A DNA stretch of 64,000 bases from Psychroserpens ponticola (GTDB taxonomy: Bacteria > Bacteroidota > Bacteroidia > Flavobacteriales > Flavobacteriaceae), in assembly GCF_023556315.2 (NCBI RefSeq), contig NZ_CP116221.1:1127001-1191000 (forward strand), in the 5' to 3' direction. A program made the position numbers and the translations under genes. Shown here piece after piece: positions 16,619 through 24,942 of the stretch. The stretch's first letter is position 1. Every line of letters starts with the position of its first letter. The notes under the pieces were generated by a model. That model searched no databases. It was not told where the DNA came from and worked only from the letters and a program-made list of their open reading frames with translations.

Positions 16619-16996
16619 CTATGCTTGAGGTGGATGAAAAAAAACGTTTGTATTGTTGAACGAATATAGGTTTTGGTAAACTATAGGGTTTTGTTTTTTT
16701 ATAGTTTTCTTTTGAAGAAAAACTATGGCTTCAAATGCATTTGAAAATAAAGTGAGTTCTTTAAAATCGATTATACTTTCTGGAGTTTTCTGATCTTTAT
16801 CTTGAGATTTAGCAACTTTTTTTAGATGACATTTTCCATTACATTCTAATTCTGGTTGGTCCTTATTTTCGCATAATGCTTCTACAAAGCCAACAGGATC
16901 TAAATTGTAATACGCATAAGTGAACGTTACTCTTGTACTATTAAATAGAAGTAGAGATGTTAAAACTATTGAGAATATATAGGCGCTAATTTTCAT
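16619..16996 (-). CDS. exported Cys-rich protein upstream of the copper receptor
   Basis: A 125-residue protein with a hydrophobic signal or anchor segment (residues 3-22) and a compact cluster CENKDQPELECNGKCHLKK near residues 42-60, giving three cysteines and a histidine in 18 residues. This could bind copper. I know no characterised homologue. It precedes the OprC/NosA-like receptor on the same strand, so a role in copper handling is inferred. The predicted start of transcription is only about 2 nt before the ATG, so the message may be nearly leaderless. Confidence 0.7.
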   Translation of the reverse strand: MKISAYIFSIVLTSLLLFNSTRVTFTYAYYNLDPVGFVEALCENKDQPELECNGKCHLKKVAKSQDKDQKTPESIIDFKELTLFSNAFEAIVFLQKKTIKKQNPIVYQNLYSFNNTNVFFHPPQA

Positions 16997-17001
16997 TATT
17001 G

Positions 17002-17045
17002 CAAAGATAATATATAGCGCTTTTTTTTAAGATGATTTTTATCAT
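17002..17045 (-). promoter_or_regulatory. class A (FNR-like) promoter module
   Basis: TGATTTTTATCA at 17033-17044 is followed on the minus strand by 22 bp and TATCTTTG (17009-17002), a full match to TAnnTTTG. The inferred start near 16998 almost coincides with the ATG at 16996. Confidence 0.68.
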
Positions 17046-17121
17046 GTTTCAGTTATGAAATTGTACTGTTTCTCTACTATTGATGATACTTATATTTATA
17101 TATGAATTTGGTATAGTTTAA

Positions 17122-17165
17122 GTTACAAATGTTACAAACTAAGAATGTGTTGTAGAGTAACTTTA
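17122..17165 (+). promoter_or_regulatory. class B promoter module
   Basis: GTTACAAATGTTAC at 17122-17135 matches GTAAC-N4-GTTAC with one mismatch in the left arm. The -7 box TAACTTTA is at 17158-17165, again 22 bp on. The inferred leader to the peroxiredoxin start is about 28 nt. Confidence 0.6.
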
Positions 17166-17196
17166 CACTATTAAATCGTTAAAACTAGATATAATT

Positions 17197-17925
17197 ATGA
17201 ATACTTTAGAAACAACAAAACAGCAAGAAGAAGTTTTTACCATGCCAAGAATTGGTGATAAAGCTCCAGAGTTTACTGCAACAACAACGCAAGGAGAAAT
17301 TAATTTTCCTTCAGATTATAAAGGTGAATGGTCAATATTATTTAGTCATCCAGCAGATTTCACACCAGTTTGTACATCTGAGTTTATGACATTTGCTCAT
17401 TTAGAGGAAAAGTTCAAAAAAGCAAACTGTAATTTAATCGGCTTATCAATTGACGGTTTATATAGCCACATTGCTTGGTTAAGAACGATTAAGGATAAAA
17501 TTAAATTTAATGGTATGGAAAACATTGAGGTTAAATTTCCATTAATTGAAGATATTTCTATGAATGTTGCCAAAAAGTATGGTATGATACAACCAGGAGA
17601 AAGTAAAACACAAGCTGTTAGAGCTGTCTTTTTTGTAGATCCAGAAGGCATTGTGAGAGCTTTAATCTATTATCCATTAAGTTTAGGACGCAATTTTGAT
17701 GAATTATATAGAGCGTTAATCGCGATGCAAACCTCAGATAAATTTAATGTGGCAACACCAGCAGATTGGAATCCAGGAGATGATGTGATTGTGTCTCCAG
17801 CAGGATCTTGTGGTGTTGCTGAAGAAAGAATGACATCTACCGAAGATTTAGATTGTAAAGACTGGTTCTTTTGTACTAAAAAACTAGATAAAAATCTAGT
17901 TTTAGACAGCATTCTAAAAAAATAA
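17197..17925 (+). CDS. 1-Cys peroxiredoxin (Prx6 type)
   Basis: A cytoplasmic peroxidase of 242 residues. The active-site block SHPADFTPVCTSE has the peroxidatic C59 and is the Prx6/AhpC-TSA class signature. The long C-terminal arm is present and holds extra cysteines (GSCG, LDCKDWFFC). The start codon is ATG 17197; an internal Met at residue 16 (MPRIGDKAPEF) is an alternative, but the leader length favours the first. The gene is monocistronic between a class B module and a terminator at 17949. It reduces peroxides and probably protects the respiratory chain. Confidence 0.92.
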   Translation: MNTLETTKQQEEVFTMPRIGDKAPEFTATTTQGEINFPSDYKGEWSILFSHPADFTPVCTSEFMTFAHLEEKFKKANCNLIGLSIDGLYSHIAWLRTIKDKIKFNGMENIEVKFPLIEDISMNVAKKYGMIQPGESKTQAVRAVFFVDPEGIVRALIYYPLSLGRNFDELYRALIAMQTSDKFNVATPADWNPGDDVIVSPAGSCGVAEERMTSTEDLDCKDWFFCTKKLDKNLVLDSILKK

Positions 17926-17948
17926 TTAAATAGTTGAAAAATAATTTT

Positions 17949-17974
17949 AAAAAGCCTCTTTCTAGAGGCTTTTT
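17949..17974 (+). terminator. intrinsic terminator of the peroxiredoxin gene
   Basis: The stem is AAAAAGCCTCT / AGAGGCTTTTT with a 4-nt loop (17960-17963) and no mismatch. It ends directly against the class B palindrome of the cytochrome bd operon. Confidence 0.9.
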
Positions 17975-18018
17975 GTGATAAATGTTACACAGTATATATC
18001 GTTTGTGTTGTATTTTTA
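17975..18018 (+). promoter_or_regulatory. class B promoter module of the cytochrome bd operon
   Basis: GTGATAAATGTTAC at 17975-17988 has a perfect right arm and a 3/5 left arm; the box TATTTTTA at 18011-18018 is at the standard 22-bp distance. The inferred start near 18022 leaves about 14 nt to ATG 18036. This makes an upstream in-frame ATG at 17982, which lies inside the palindrome, unlikely to be used. Confidence 0.55.
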
Positions 18019-18035
18019 TAATCAAAATTCAAAAT

Positions 18036-19367
18036 ATGGAAGATATGATTTTTTATGATAGATTGCAATTTGCATTTACTATCACATTCCACTACATTTT
18101 TCCGCAATTAACCATGGGATTATCGCTAATGATAGTCTATTTTAAATGGAAATTCCTCAGAACTAAAATTGAAAAATATAATAATGCAGCAAAGTTTTTT
18201 ATGAAAATATTTGCCATTAATTTTACCATGGGAGTCGTAACAGGAATTCCAATGGAATTTCAATTCGGCACCAATTGGGCAAAATTCTCTGAGTTAACAG
18301 GCGGAATTATTGGCCAAACCTTAGCTATGGAAGGTATGTTTTCTTTCTTTCTTGAATCCTCATTTTTAGCACTATTTATTTTTGGTGAAAAATTAATGGG
18401 ACAAAAACTACACTTCTTAACAGGTTTTTTAGTGTTTTTTGGGTCTTGGGCAAGTGGTTGGTTTATTTTAGCAACCAATGCTTGGATGCAACATCCTGTA
18501 GGTTATGAAATTTTAGAGAATGGGAAATATGTATTAGAAAACTTCTCAGCACTTTTTACTAATCCTTGGTTATTTCCAGCATTTTTACACAATCAATTGG
18601 CATCTGTTGTAACGTCTGCTTTTGTGATGGCAAGTATAGGAGCCTTTTATATTTTAAGAGATAAGCATTCTGAATATGGTAGATTATTTTTAAAAACAGG
18701 TGTCGTTTTTGGATTAATTTCAAGTGTTTTAGTTGCTTTCCCAACAGGAGACTGGAATGCTAAAAATGTAGCAAAATACCAACCAGGAACATTTGCAGCT
18801 ATGGAAGGTGTTTTTGAAACCGAAGAAGCTGGAGCCGAAATCGTACTTATTGGTCAACCTAATATGGTCGATAAAAAACTAGACAATAAAATTGCAGTTC
18901 CTAATATATTAAGCTTTTTAACCTACCAAGAGTGGGATAAACAAATTCCTGGAATGGATCAATTTGAAGATCATGAATTGCCAGATAATATTCCAGCTTT
19001 ATATTATTCCTATCATATAATGGTTGGTTTAGGAACTATTTTTATAGGTGTTATGGCTTTAGCACTTTTCTTTTTATGGAGAAAAAAATTATACAACATT
19101 AAGCCATTACTTTGGACGATAATGTTTCTTGTTCCATTTCCATATATCGCAAATCTTACAGGTTGGTATACAGCAGAATTAGGAAGACAACCCTATTTAG
19201 TTTATGGTTTGTTAAGAACAAGTGATGGTGTATCGCCTACGGTTTCATCAGGTAATACTTTATTTACTTTACTCGGTTTTGTCGCTTTATATATGCTACT
19301 AGGCTTGTTGTTTTTAGTCTTAGTCGGTAAAACTATTAACCAAGGTCCAACACCTCAAAAACATTAA
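18036..19367 (+). CDS. cydA: cytochrome bd oxidase subunit I
   Basis: The quinol-oxidising, haem-bearing subunit of cytochrome bd in the inner membrane. It begins MEDMIFYDRLQFAFTITFH, with the His near residue 19 that ligates haem b595. FLHNQLASVV carries the haem b558 His, and GRQPYLVYGLLRTSDGVSP is the conserved C-terminal block. At about 443 residues with a short Q loop it belongs to the short-Q-loop class. An 18-codon N-terminal extension is open, but it would start inside the promoter, so I chose ATG 18036. cydB follows after 1 nt. Confidence 0.93.
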   Translation: MEDMIFYDRLQFAFTITFHYIFPQLTMGLSLMIVYFKWKFLRTKIEKYNNAAKFFMKIFAINFTMGVVTGIPMEFQFGTNWAKFSELTGGIIGQTLAMEGMFSFFLESSFLALFIFGEKLMGQKLHFLTGFLVFFGSWASGWFILATNAWMQHPVGYEILENGKYVLENFSALFTNPWLFPAFLHNQLASVVTSAFVMASIGAFYILRDKHSEYGRLFLKTGVVFGLISSVLVAFPTGDWNAKNVAKYQPGTFAAMEGVFETEEAGAEIVLIGQPNMVDKKLDNKIAVPNILSFLTYQEWDKQIPGMDQFEDHELPDNIPALYYSYHIMVGLGTIFIGVMALALFFLWRKKLYNIKPLLWTIMFLVPFPYIANLTGWYTAELGRQPYLVYGLLRTSDGVSPTVSSGNTLFTLLGFVALYMLLGLLFLVLVGKTINQGPTPQKH

Positions 19368-19368
19368 T

Positions 19369-20442
19369 ATGGAAATATTTTGGTACATAGCAATAGGAAT
19401 TGTTCTAACGGTGTTTTTTATTTTAGACGGTTATGATTTTGGAGCAGGAATTATTCATTTATTTTTTGCAAAAGATGAAAAAGACAAAGAAGTCATTACT
19501 AAATCTGCTGGTTTGTTTTGGGATTCTAATGAGGTTTGGCTAGTAGCAGCAGGAGGAATGCTATTTATGGCTTTTCCAACTTTTTATGCGTCAGTTTTTA
19601 GTGGATTTTATTTGCCATTAATAATTGTATTATGGTTAATTATTTTTAGAGCCATCGGATTAGAATTTAGAGGACAATTTAAATATCAAATGTGGAAAGA
19701 TATTTGGGATAAAGCCTTTGGTGTTTCTAGTTTGTTATTAGCGTTATTTTTCGGAATCGCTTTAGGTAATATTGTTAGAGGTGTTAATTTAGGAAGCGTT
19801 GAAAACGGAGTTTCTTCTCATGAAGGACATTATTTTTTCTTACCGTTATGGGATAGTAGTTTTAGTCCATTAACAGACCATCCTGGAGTTATTGATTGGT
19901 TTACAATTATTATTGGATTAATTACTGTGGTTACTTTGGCAATTCATGGTGCCAATTGGATCATTCTAAAAACCAATTCAACAATAAATATCAAGCTTAA
20001 AGGCGTTATTTCTAAATTAAATATTGCTTTGGCAATCCTTACAGTTTTCTCTTTAATTGTATGGCAAAGTGTGAATCCAAATTCATTAGATAATTTTATT
20101 CAAAAGCCTTTTTTAATGATATTTCCGATCATTTATTTAACTGGATTGATTGGGCTGTTTTTTATAAAAAAAATCAAAAAAGATAGTCATGCTTTTGTAT
20201 TGTCAACCTTGTTGATTTTAGGTGGCATTACATCTTCATTAGCATCTTTGTTTCCTGTAATATTACCGTCTATTAATGATGTGAATGAGCATTTGACTAT
20301 TTATAATACATCTGCATCAGAATATGGTTTATCTGTTGCTGTAATTTGGGGAATTATTGGATTTGCCTTGATCGTTGTTTACATGATCATTCAAAAAAGG
20401 TTGATGAGCGGGAAAATTGATAACATGGATTATGGCCATTAG
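19369..20442 (+). CDS. cydB: cytochrome bd oxidase subunit II
   Basis: Polytopic inner-membrane protein, 357 residues, partner of CydA. The signature LDGYDFGAGI near residue 20 and WDSNEVWLVAAGGMLFMAFP near 52 identify CydB. The C-terminus contains the usual last transmembrane helix (YGLSVAVIWGIIGFALIVVYMI). It provides high-affinity oxygen reduction, typically under low oxygen, nitric oxide or sulfide stress, which fits the peroxiredoxin and sulfide oxidation genes nearby. Confidence 0.93.
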   Translation: MEIFWYIAIGIVLTVFFILDGYDFGAGIIHLFFAKDEKDKEVITKSAGLFWDSNEVWLVAAGGMLFMAFPTFYASVFSGFYLPLIIVLWLIIFRAIGLEFRGQFKYQMWKDIWDKAFGVSSLLLALFFGIALGNIVRGVNLGSVENGVSSHEGHYFFLPLWDSSFSPLTDHPGVIDWFTIIIGLITVVTLAIHGANWIILKTNSTINIKLKGVISKLNIALAILTVFSLIVWQSVNPNSLDNFIQKPFLMIFPIIYLTGLIGLFFIKKIKKDSHAFVLSTLLILGGITSSLASLFPVILPSINDVNEHLTIYNTSASEYGLSVAVIWGIIGFALIVVYMIIQKRLMSGKIDNMDYGH

Positions 20443-20457
20443 AACATTCATACCATC

Positions 20458-20754
20458 ATGACAGGCACACTAATTTCATTAATCAGTATTTTAATCGGAA
20501 TAATTTCCTCCAATGCATTTGGTAAGTTATATGAAAAATATACTTTCGGTTTTAAAGGAAATACTTTGATTGGTGTTTTTGGAAGTATCTTATTTATTAA
20601 AACTTTTGGACGATTAGGTTTCGACCCTTGGGCTATTATGAATAATGGAGATTTTGATGGATTTCGTTTAACAATCAATTTGTTAGTGTCTGCTTTAGGT
20701 GGCTTTTTTGGACTCATATTGGCTAAAATAATTCAAAATAAATTTAATAGATAG
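20458..20754 (+). CDS. small membrane protein after cydB
   Basis: A 98-residue hydrophobic protein with about three membrane spans (residues 1-22, 36-50, 68-92) and glycine-rich faces. It starts 15 nt after cydB and ends just before the operon terminator, so it is the third gene of the cyd operon. It is too long for CydX and I do not recognise the family; the pattern vaguely resembles GlsB/YeaQ-like proteins but I would not assign that. Confidence 0.7.
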   Translation: MTGTLISLISILIGIISSNAFGKLYEKYTFGFKGNTLIGVFGSILFIKTFGRLGFDPWAIMNNGDFDGFRLTINLLVSALGGFFGLILAKIIQNKFNR

Positions 20755-20756
20755 TT

Positions 20757-20794
20757 AAAAAATAATCAAACAGTATTGTGTTTGATTATTTTTT
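20757..20794 (+). terminator. intrinsic terminator of the cyd operon
   Basis: A perfect 16-bp stem at 20757-20772 and 20779-20794 with a 6-nt loop; the T-rich 3' arm serves as the U-tract. Confidence 0.88.
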
Positions 20795-20795
20795 G

Positions 20796-20818
20796 TAAAT
20801 TTACTAACCAATTGGTTA
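20796..20818 (+). promoter_or_regulatory. tetR promoter with overlapping 14-bp palindromic operator
   Basis: A -7 box TAAATTTA (20796-20803) is followed at once by the perfect palindrome TAACCAATTGGTTA (20805-20818), which would cover the start site. Operator over start site immediately upstream of a TetR gene is the classical autorepression arrangement, here probably controlling the whole exporter operon. Confidence 0.65.
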
Positions 20819-20833
20819 AACTATATAGTTAAA

Positions 20834-21448
20834 ATGACAAAAAAGAAAGACGAAAATACAGAAGAACAAATATTAGATGCAGCTAAAAATGTATTTCAAT
20901 CTAAAGGAATGGTTGGAGCTCGTATGCAAGAAATCGCAGATAAGGCAGGTATAAATAAAGCAATGCTTCATTATTATTACAGAAGCAAGCAATTATTATT
21001 TGAAGCTGTTTTTAAAAACGCATTCTCCTTGTTAGCACCTCAATTAAATGCGATTTTAAATGATGATTCTTCTATTGAAGAGAAGGTGAAGAACTTTACT
21101 CTAAATTATATAACATTCATTGTTAAGCATCCTTATTTGCCAAACTTCGTTATTCAAGAACTCAATAGAAATCCAGAGTTTATTTTAAAAATGAAAAGCA
21201 ATCCAGGTTTTCCAAATCTTGAAAAATTTAGTAAACAAGTTAAAGGTGAAGTTGAGAATGGCATTATAAAACCAATTAGTGCAGAGCAATTATTTATCAA
21301 TATTGTGGCTTTAAATATTTTTCCATTTGTAGCAAAACCCTTAATCATGGCATTTACAAATACAGATGATGAAGATTACAAACAATTAATTGAAGATCGT
21401 AAAACAGAAGTTTCCGACTTTATTATTAATTCGCTAAAAAACACATAA
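20834..21448 (+). CDS. TetR/AcrR family repressor of the exporter operon
   Basis: A 204-residue regulator. The N-terminal helix-turn-helix (about 10-55) reads ILDAAKNVFQSKGMVGARMQEIADKAGINKAMLHYYYRSKQLLFEAVF, a textbook TetR pattern that I cite only in part. The C-terminal ligand domain is helical. It lies 1 nt before the TolC gene. Position and partner genes are like E. coli YbiH (CecR), which controls ybhGFSR. The likely operator is the palindrome at 20805-20818. Confidence 0.9.
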   Translation: MTKKKDENTEEQILDAAKNVFQSKGMVGARMQEIADKAGINKAMLHYYYRSKQLLFEAVFKNAFSLLAPQLNAILNDDSSIEEKVKNFTLNYITFIVKHPYLPNFVIQELNRNPEFILKMKSNPGFPNLEKFSKQVKGEVENGIIKPISAEQLFINIVALNIFPFVAKPLIMAFTNTDDEDYKQLIEDRKTEVSDFIINSLKNT

Positions 21449-21449
21449 A

Positions 21450-22700
21450 ATGAAACAATTAATCCTCATTTTAATGCTTCTAATTGCATTGCCAATTGCA
21501 GCACAACAAAGCATCACGCTGGAGGAATGCTACAATTTTGTAACTATAAATTATCCACTAGCAAAGCAATCACAACTATTAGATGCGCAAAACAAATTGG
21601 ATGTTGAAGCAATTTCTACTTCAAAACTACCACAATTCAATTTTGATGCTCAAGCAACGTATCAATCTGATGTGATAGAAATTCCTATTCCAAATGCCAA
21701 TATTGAAGGTTTAAACAAAGACCAGTATCGTGCAACGTTATCAGTTAATCAGTTAATTTATAATGGTGGATTAACGAACGCTTCATTACAAGTGAAATCT
21801 GCGCAACTCAAAACGAAAAGGAAACAGGTTGAGATTAGTTTGTATCAACTAAAACAACAAATTAATCAACTTTATTTTTCTGTACTATTAACTCAAAAAT
21901 CTGAGTTATTATTAAACGCAAAGCAAGCGCAATTAGAAGCCAAGCTTATAGAAGTTAAATCTGGAATAAAGTATGGTGTTATTTTGCCATCTTCAGACAA
22001 GATCTTGGAAGTCGAACTATTAAAAATAAGTCAACAATCTAAAGAGTTAGAAAGCCAAAAAGCAACGCTCATTGCGACACTTTCAAGTTTAATAAGCCAG
22101 CCATTAAATGCTTTAACCCAATTTCAAAATCCACTTATAGAAACTCAAATTCAATCGGATTTGAATAGACCAGAACTCGAATTATTTCAACTTAAAAAAG
22201 AAGAAATTGATAATTCAGAAAATCTATTGTCTAAACAAAATTCACCAAAATTACATGGTTTTGCGACTGGTGGTTATGGAAATCCTGGATTAAACATGCT
22301 TGATAATTCATTTCAAACATTTTATACAGTTGGAGTGAAGTTCAATTGGAATATTTTCGATTGGAATTCAAATAAAAAACAACGTGAATCACTATTAATC
22401 AACAAAGATATTGTAGATAATGAAACAGAAATTTTTAAGCTGAATATAAATATTGAATTGAATCAACAACAGCAAGAAATCGATAAAATAGAAAACTTTA
22501 TAGCTTCTGATTTAGAGATTTTAAATCTTAGAAATGAAGTGCTTAAAACAGTAGATTCCCAACTTAAAAATGGTGTGATTACATCTTCGGTATATATCAC
22601 AGAGCTTACCAATTTATACGAAGATGAAAATATTTTAATAAAACATAATATTCAATTACAACTCGCAAAAGCAAATTATAATGTTATTAAGGGACAATAA
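21450..22700 (+). CDS. TolC-family outer-membrane channel
   Basis: 416 residues with a signal peptide (cleavage near ALPIAAQQ) and the two-repeat, coiled-coil-rich TolC/OEP pattern (SITLEECYNFVTINYPLAKQ at the start; GVKFNWNIFDWNSNKK in the second repeat). It forms the outer-membrane duct of the ABC-2 exporter encoded downstream. The start is 1 nt after the tetR stop. Confidence 0.9.
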   Translation: MKQLILILMLLIALPIAAQQSITLEECYNFVTINYPLAKQSQLLDAQNKLDVEAISTSKLPQFNFDAQATYQSDVIEIPIPNANIEGLNKDQYRATLSVNQLIYNGGLTNASLQVKSAQLKTKRKQVEISLYQLKQQINQLYFSVLLTQKSELLLNAKQAQLEAKLIEVKSGIKYGVILPSSDKILEVELLKISQQSKELESQKATLIATLSSLISQPLNALTQFQNPLIETQIQSDLNRPELELFQLKKEEIDNSENLLSKQNSPKLHGFATGGYGNPGLNMLDNSFQTFYTVGVKFNWNIFDWNSNKKQRESLLINKDIVDNETEIFKLNINIELNQQQQEIDKIENFIASDLEILNLRNEVLKTVDSQLKNGVITSSVYITELTNLYEDENILIKHNIQLQLAKANYNVIKGQ

Positions 22701-22710
22701 AAAGAAATAT

Positions 22711-23607
22711 ATGAAAAATTACACACGCATATTAGGATTAAGTATCATCATTTTTAGTTTGTTTTCCTGTGGAAATGATAACGGAAAGGCTGATGGTTAT
22801 GGGAATTTTGAAGCAATAGAAATAACTATTTCTGCTGAAAATAATGGAAAACTAATGCAGTTGAATGTTGATGAAGGTGACGTGCTTCAAAAAGAACAAT
22901 TCATTGGTTACATTGATACCATTCCATTAGATCTAAAACAGGAACAATTAAAAGTTTCTAAAGCTGTAATTAGTTCAAAATCTAAAGGCGTACTCTCTCA
23001 AATTTCTGTGTTAAATTCAAAATTAAAAACAGCTAACATTAATAAAACACGTGCTGAAAATCTTATAAAGGATAATGCTGGTACTCAAAAACAATTAGAT
23101 GATGTTACTGGAGAAATTAATGTCATTAGAAACCAAATTAGAAGTGTTGAAATCCAAAATGCACCAGTGGTTAATGAACTAAAAAGCATAGATGTACAGT
23201 TAAAACAAATTGATAATCAAATTGAAAAAAGTAAAATCATAAACCCTGTTAACGGAACAGTTTTAACCAAATATGCCGAACCTAACGAAATAACAACTTT
23301 TGGAAAACCGCTATATAAAATCGCAGATTTAAATACAATGCAATTACGGGTTTATATCAGCGAAACCCAATTGGCAAATATTAAATTCGGACAAGAAGTT
23401 ACCGTAAAAATTGATGATGCAGATACTATGAAATCTTATAAAGGAACAATTAGTTGGATCGCTTCGGAAGCAGAATTTACACCAAAAATCATTCAAACTA
23501 AAGAAGAACGTGTTGCTTTAGTGTATGCTGTAAAAGTAGATGTTAAAAATGACGGAAGCTTAAAAATCGGTATGCCTGCAGAAATGTGGATAGACACAAA
23601 TAATTAA
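22711..23607 (+). CDS. HlyD/YbhG-like periplasmic adaptor lipoprotein
   Basis: A membrane-fusion adaptor. The ATG at 22711 begins a lipoprotein signal ending at C20 (FSLFSC). An open extension back to 22681 overlaps tolC and lacks a signal, so I rejected it. A lipoyl/barrel-sandwich half (ISAENNGKLMQLNVDEGDVLQKEQ, about 42-65) is followed by a coiled-coil hairpin (about 85-185) and a beta-barrel domain. It links the ABC-2 permeases to TolC. E. coli YbhG is the closest analogue by operon order. Confidence 0.9.
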   Translation: MKNYTRILGLSIIIFSLFSCGNDNGKADGYGNFEAIEITISAENNGKLMQLNVDEGDVLQKEQFIGYIDTIPLDLKQEQLKVSKAVISSKSKGVLSQISVLNSKLKTANINKTRAENLIKDNAGTQKQLDDVTGEINVIRNQIRSVEIQNAPVVNELKSIDVQLKQIDNQIEKSKIINPVNGTVLTKYAEPNEITTFGKPLYKIADLNTMQLRVYISETQLANIKFGQEVTVKIDDADTMKSYKGTISWIASEAEFTPKIIQTKEERVALVYAVKVDVKNDGSLKIGMPAEMWIDTNN

Positions 23608-23618
23608 ATATAAGACAC

Positions 23619-23999
23619 ATGAAGAATCTAATTGTATTACTCGGAATACTGTTGTTAGTTGGCTGTAAAAGCACTGAAAACATAACAAATCAATCTAAAA
23701 ATAATTACCCAAAAATGAATTTAAAAGATTTACATACAGAAGATAAAGCGGTTCAAACAAAATTGTTGCTCAAAGCAGAAGAAGGAAAAGTAATTTCATT
23801 ACAAATCGCTTCAGGAGAACAGTTAAAAGAACATGTTAGTAATGTACCAACAATTTTAATTTGTGTTTCTGGAAAAGCGGTTTATAAAGATGAATCAGGA
23901 GATGTAACATTAAAAGCAGGAGATTATGTAATGATTACTCAAGATGTTAAACATGAGGTAAGTGCAATAACTGACAGTAATTTTATTTTGATAAAATAA
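23619..23999 (+). CDS. cupin-domain lipoprotein
   Basis: 126 residues with a lipoprotein signal ending at C16 (LLVGC). The remainder is a single cupin fold: LLKAEEGKVISLQIASGEQLKEHVS, then GKAVYKDESGDVTLKAGDYVMITQDVKHEV. Only part of the metal-binding His set is present (KEH and KHE). It overlaps the start of the first ABC ATPase by 1 nt, so it belongs to the exporter operon. A cupin here is not part of the E. coli ybh arrangement; it may sense or bind the exported compound. Confidence 0.8.
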   Translation: MKNLIVLLGILLLVGCKSTENITNQSKNNYPKMNLKDLHTEDKAVQTKLLLKAEEGKVISLQIASGEQLKEHVSNVPTILICVSGKAVYKDESGDVTLKAGDYVMITQDVKHEVSAITDSNFILIK

Positions 24000-24901
24000 T
24001 GGGTATTTCCGTTTCTAACATATCAAAAAATTACAAAAACGTAAAGGCTTTACAAAACATTTCATTTAATGTCAAAGAAGGTGAGCTTTTTGGGTTGATT
24101 GGTCCTGATGGAGCAGGTAAGACAACGTTGTTTAGAATTTTAACAACCTTACTAATTGCTAATGAAGGTAAAGCAACGGTTGCAGGTTTTGATGTGGTTG
24201 AAGATTATAAAAAGATCAGAAATAGTGTTGGCTATATGCCAGGGAAATTTTCACTTTATCAAGATTTGACAGTTGAAGAGAATTTGAATTTCTTTGCAAC
24301 TATTTTCGGTACAACCATTGAAGAAAACTACGATTTAATAAAAGAAATTTACGTTCAGATAGAACCATTTAAAAACCGTAGAGCAGGGAAATTATCTGGT
24401 GGAATGAAGCAGAAGCTAGCGTTATGCTGTGCGTTAATCCACAAGCCTAGAGTATTATTTTTAGATGAACCTACTACTGGAGTGGATCCAGTTTCTAGAA
24501 AAGAATTTTGGCAAATGCTAAAGCGCATACAGCAAAAAGGGATTACTATTTTGGTGTCTACGCCATATATGGATGAAGCTGCTTTGTGTGATAGAATTGC
24601 ATTAATTCAAGACGGAAAAATTTTACAAATTGACACACCTCAAGCCATAGTGAAACATTATCTAAAACAGATCTATAATGTTAGAGCTCATAATACATAT
24701 CAGCTCATAAAAGCTTTAAAGGCGTATCAATACAACCATAGTGTGTATCCTTTTGGTGAATATGTGCATTATACAGATCGTAGAATAGATTTTAATCCGA
24801 AAGATTTATTTCAGTATTTAGAATTAAACAATCTATCTCATATAGACATTAAAAAAACAGAAGTTACCATTGAAGATGCTTTTATGGAATTAGCAAAATA
24901 A
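23999..24901 (+). CDS. ABC-2 exporter ATP-binding protein (first half of YbhF-like pair)
   Basis: 300 residues. Walker A GPDGAGKTT at 35-43, signature LSGGMKQK, Walker B VLFLDEPTTGVD, and a C-terminal extension of about 80 residues. The phenylalanine-rich GELFGLIGPDGAGKTT context resembles the first ATPase domain of E. coli YbhF. With the next gene it probably forms a heterodimer powering the two ABC-2 permeases. Confidence 0.9.
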   Translation: MGISVSNISKNYKNVKALQNISFNVKEGELFGLIGPDGAGKTTLFRILTTLLIANEGKATVAGFDVVEDYKKIRNSVGYMPGKFSLYQDLTVEENLNFFATIFGTTIEENYDLIKEIYVQIEPFKNRRAGKLSGGMKQKLALCCALIHKPRVLFLDEPTTGVDPVSRKEFWQMLKRIQQKGITILVSTPYMDEAALCDRIALIQDGKILQIDTPQAIVKHYLKQIYNVRAHNTYQLIKALKAYQYNHSVYPFGEYVHYTDRRIDFNPKDLFQYLELNNLSHIDIKKTEVTIEDAFMELAK

Positions 24902-24942
24902 CCTGCGAGGTTTTAAAAATCTTGTAGGTTTAAATAATAAAA
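24902..24942 (+). repeat. short palindromic repeat between ABC genes
   Basis: This spacer contains GCGAGGTTTTAAAAATCTTG followed by TAGGTTT, a degenerate copy of the better palindrome at 26789-26807. Such CAAGGTTTT...CTTGTAGGT elements are dispersed in flavobacterial genomes. Confidence 0.5.

Noticed and set aside
17982-18035. An 18-codon N-terminal extension of cydA from ATG 17982
   Set aside because: It begins inside the class B palindrome and covers the -7 box; known CydA proteins begin at the MEDMIFYDRLQFAF-type sequence.
22681-22710. Ten-codon extension of the HlyD-like adaptor
   Set aside because: It overlaps the end of the TolC gene and would hide the lipoprotein signal that starts at 22711.
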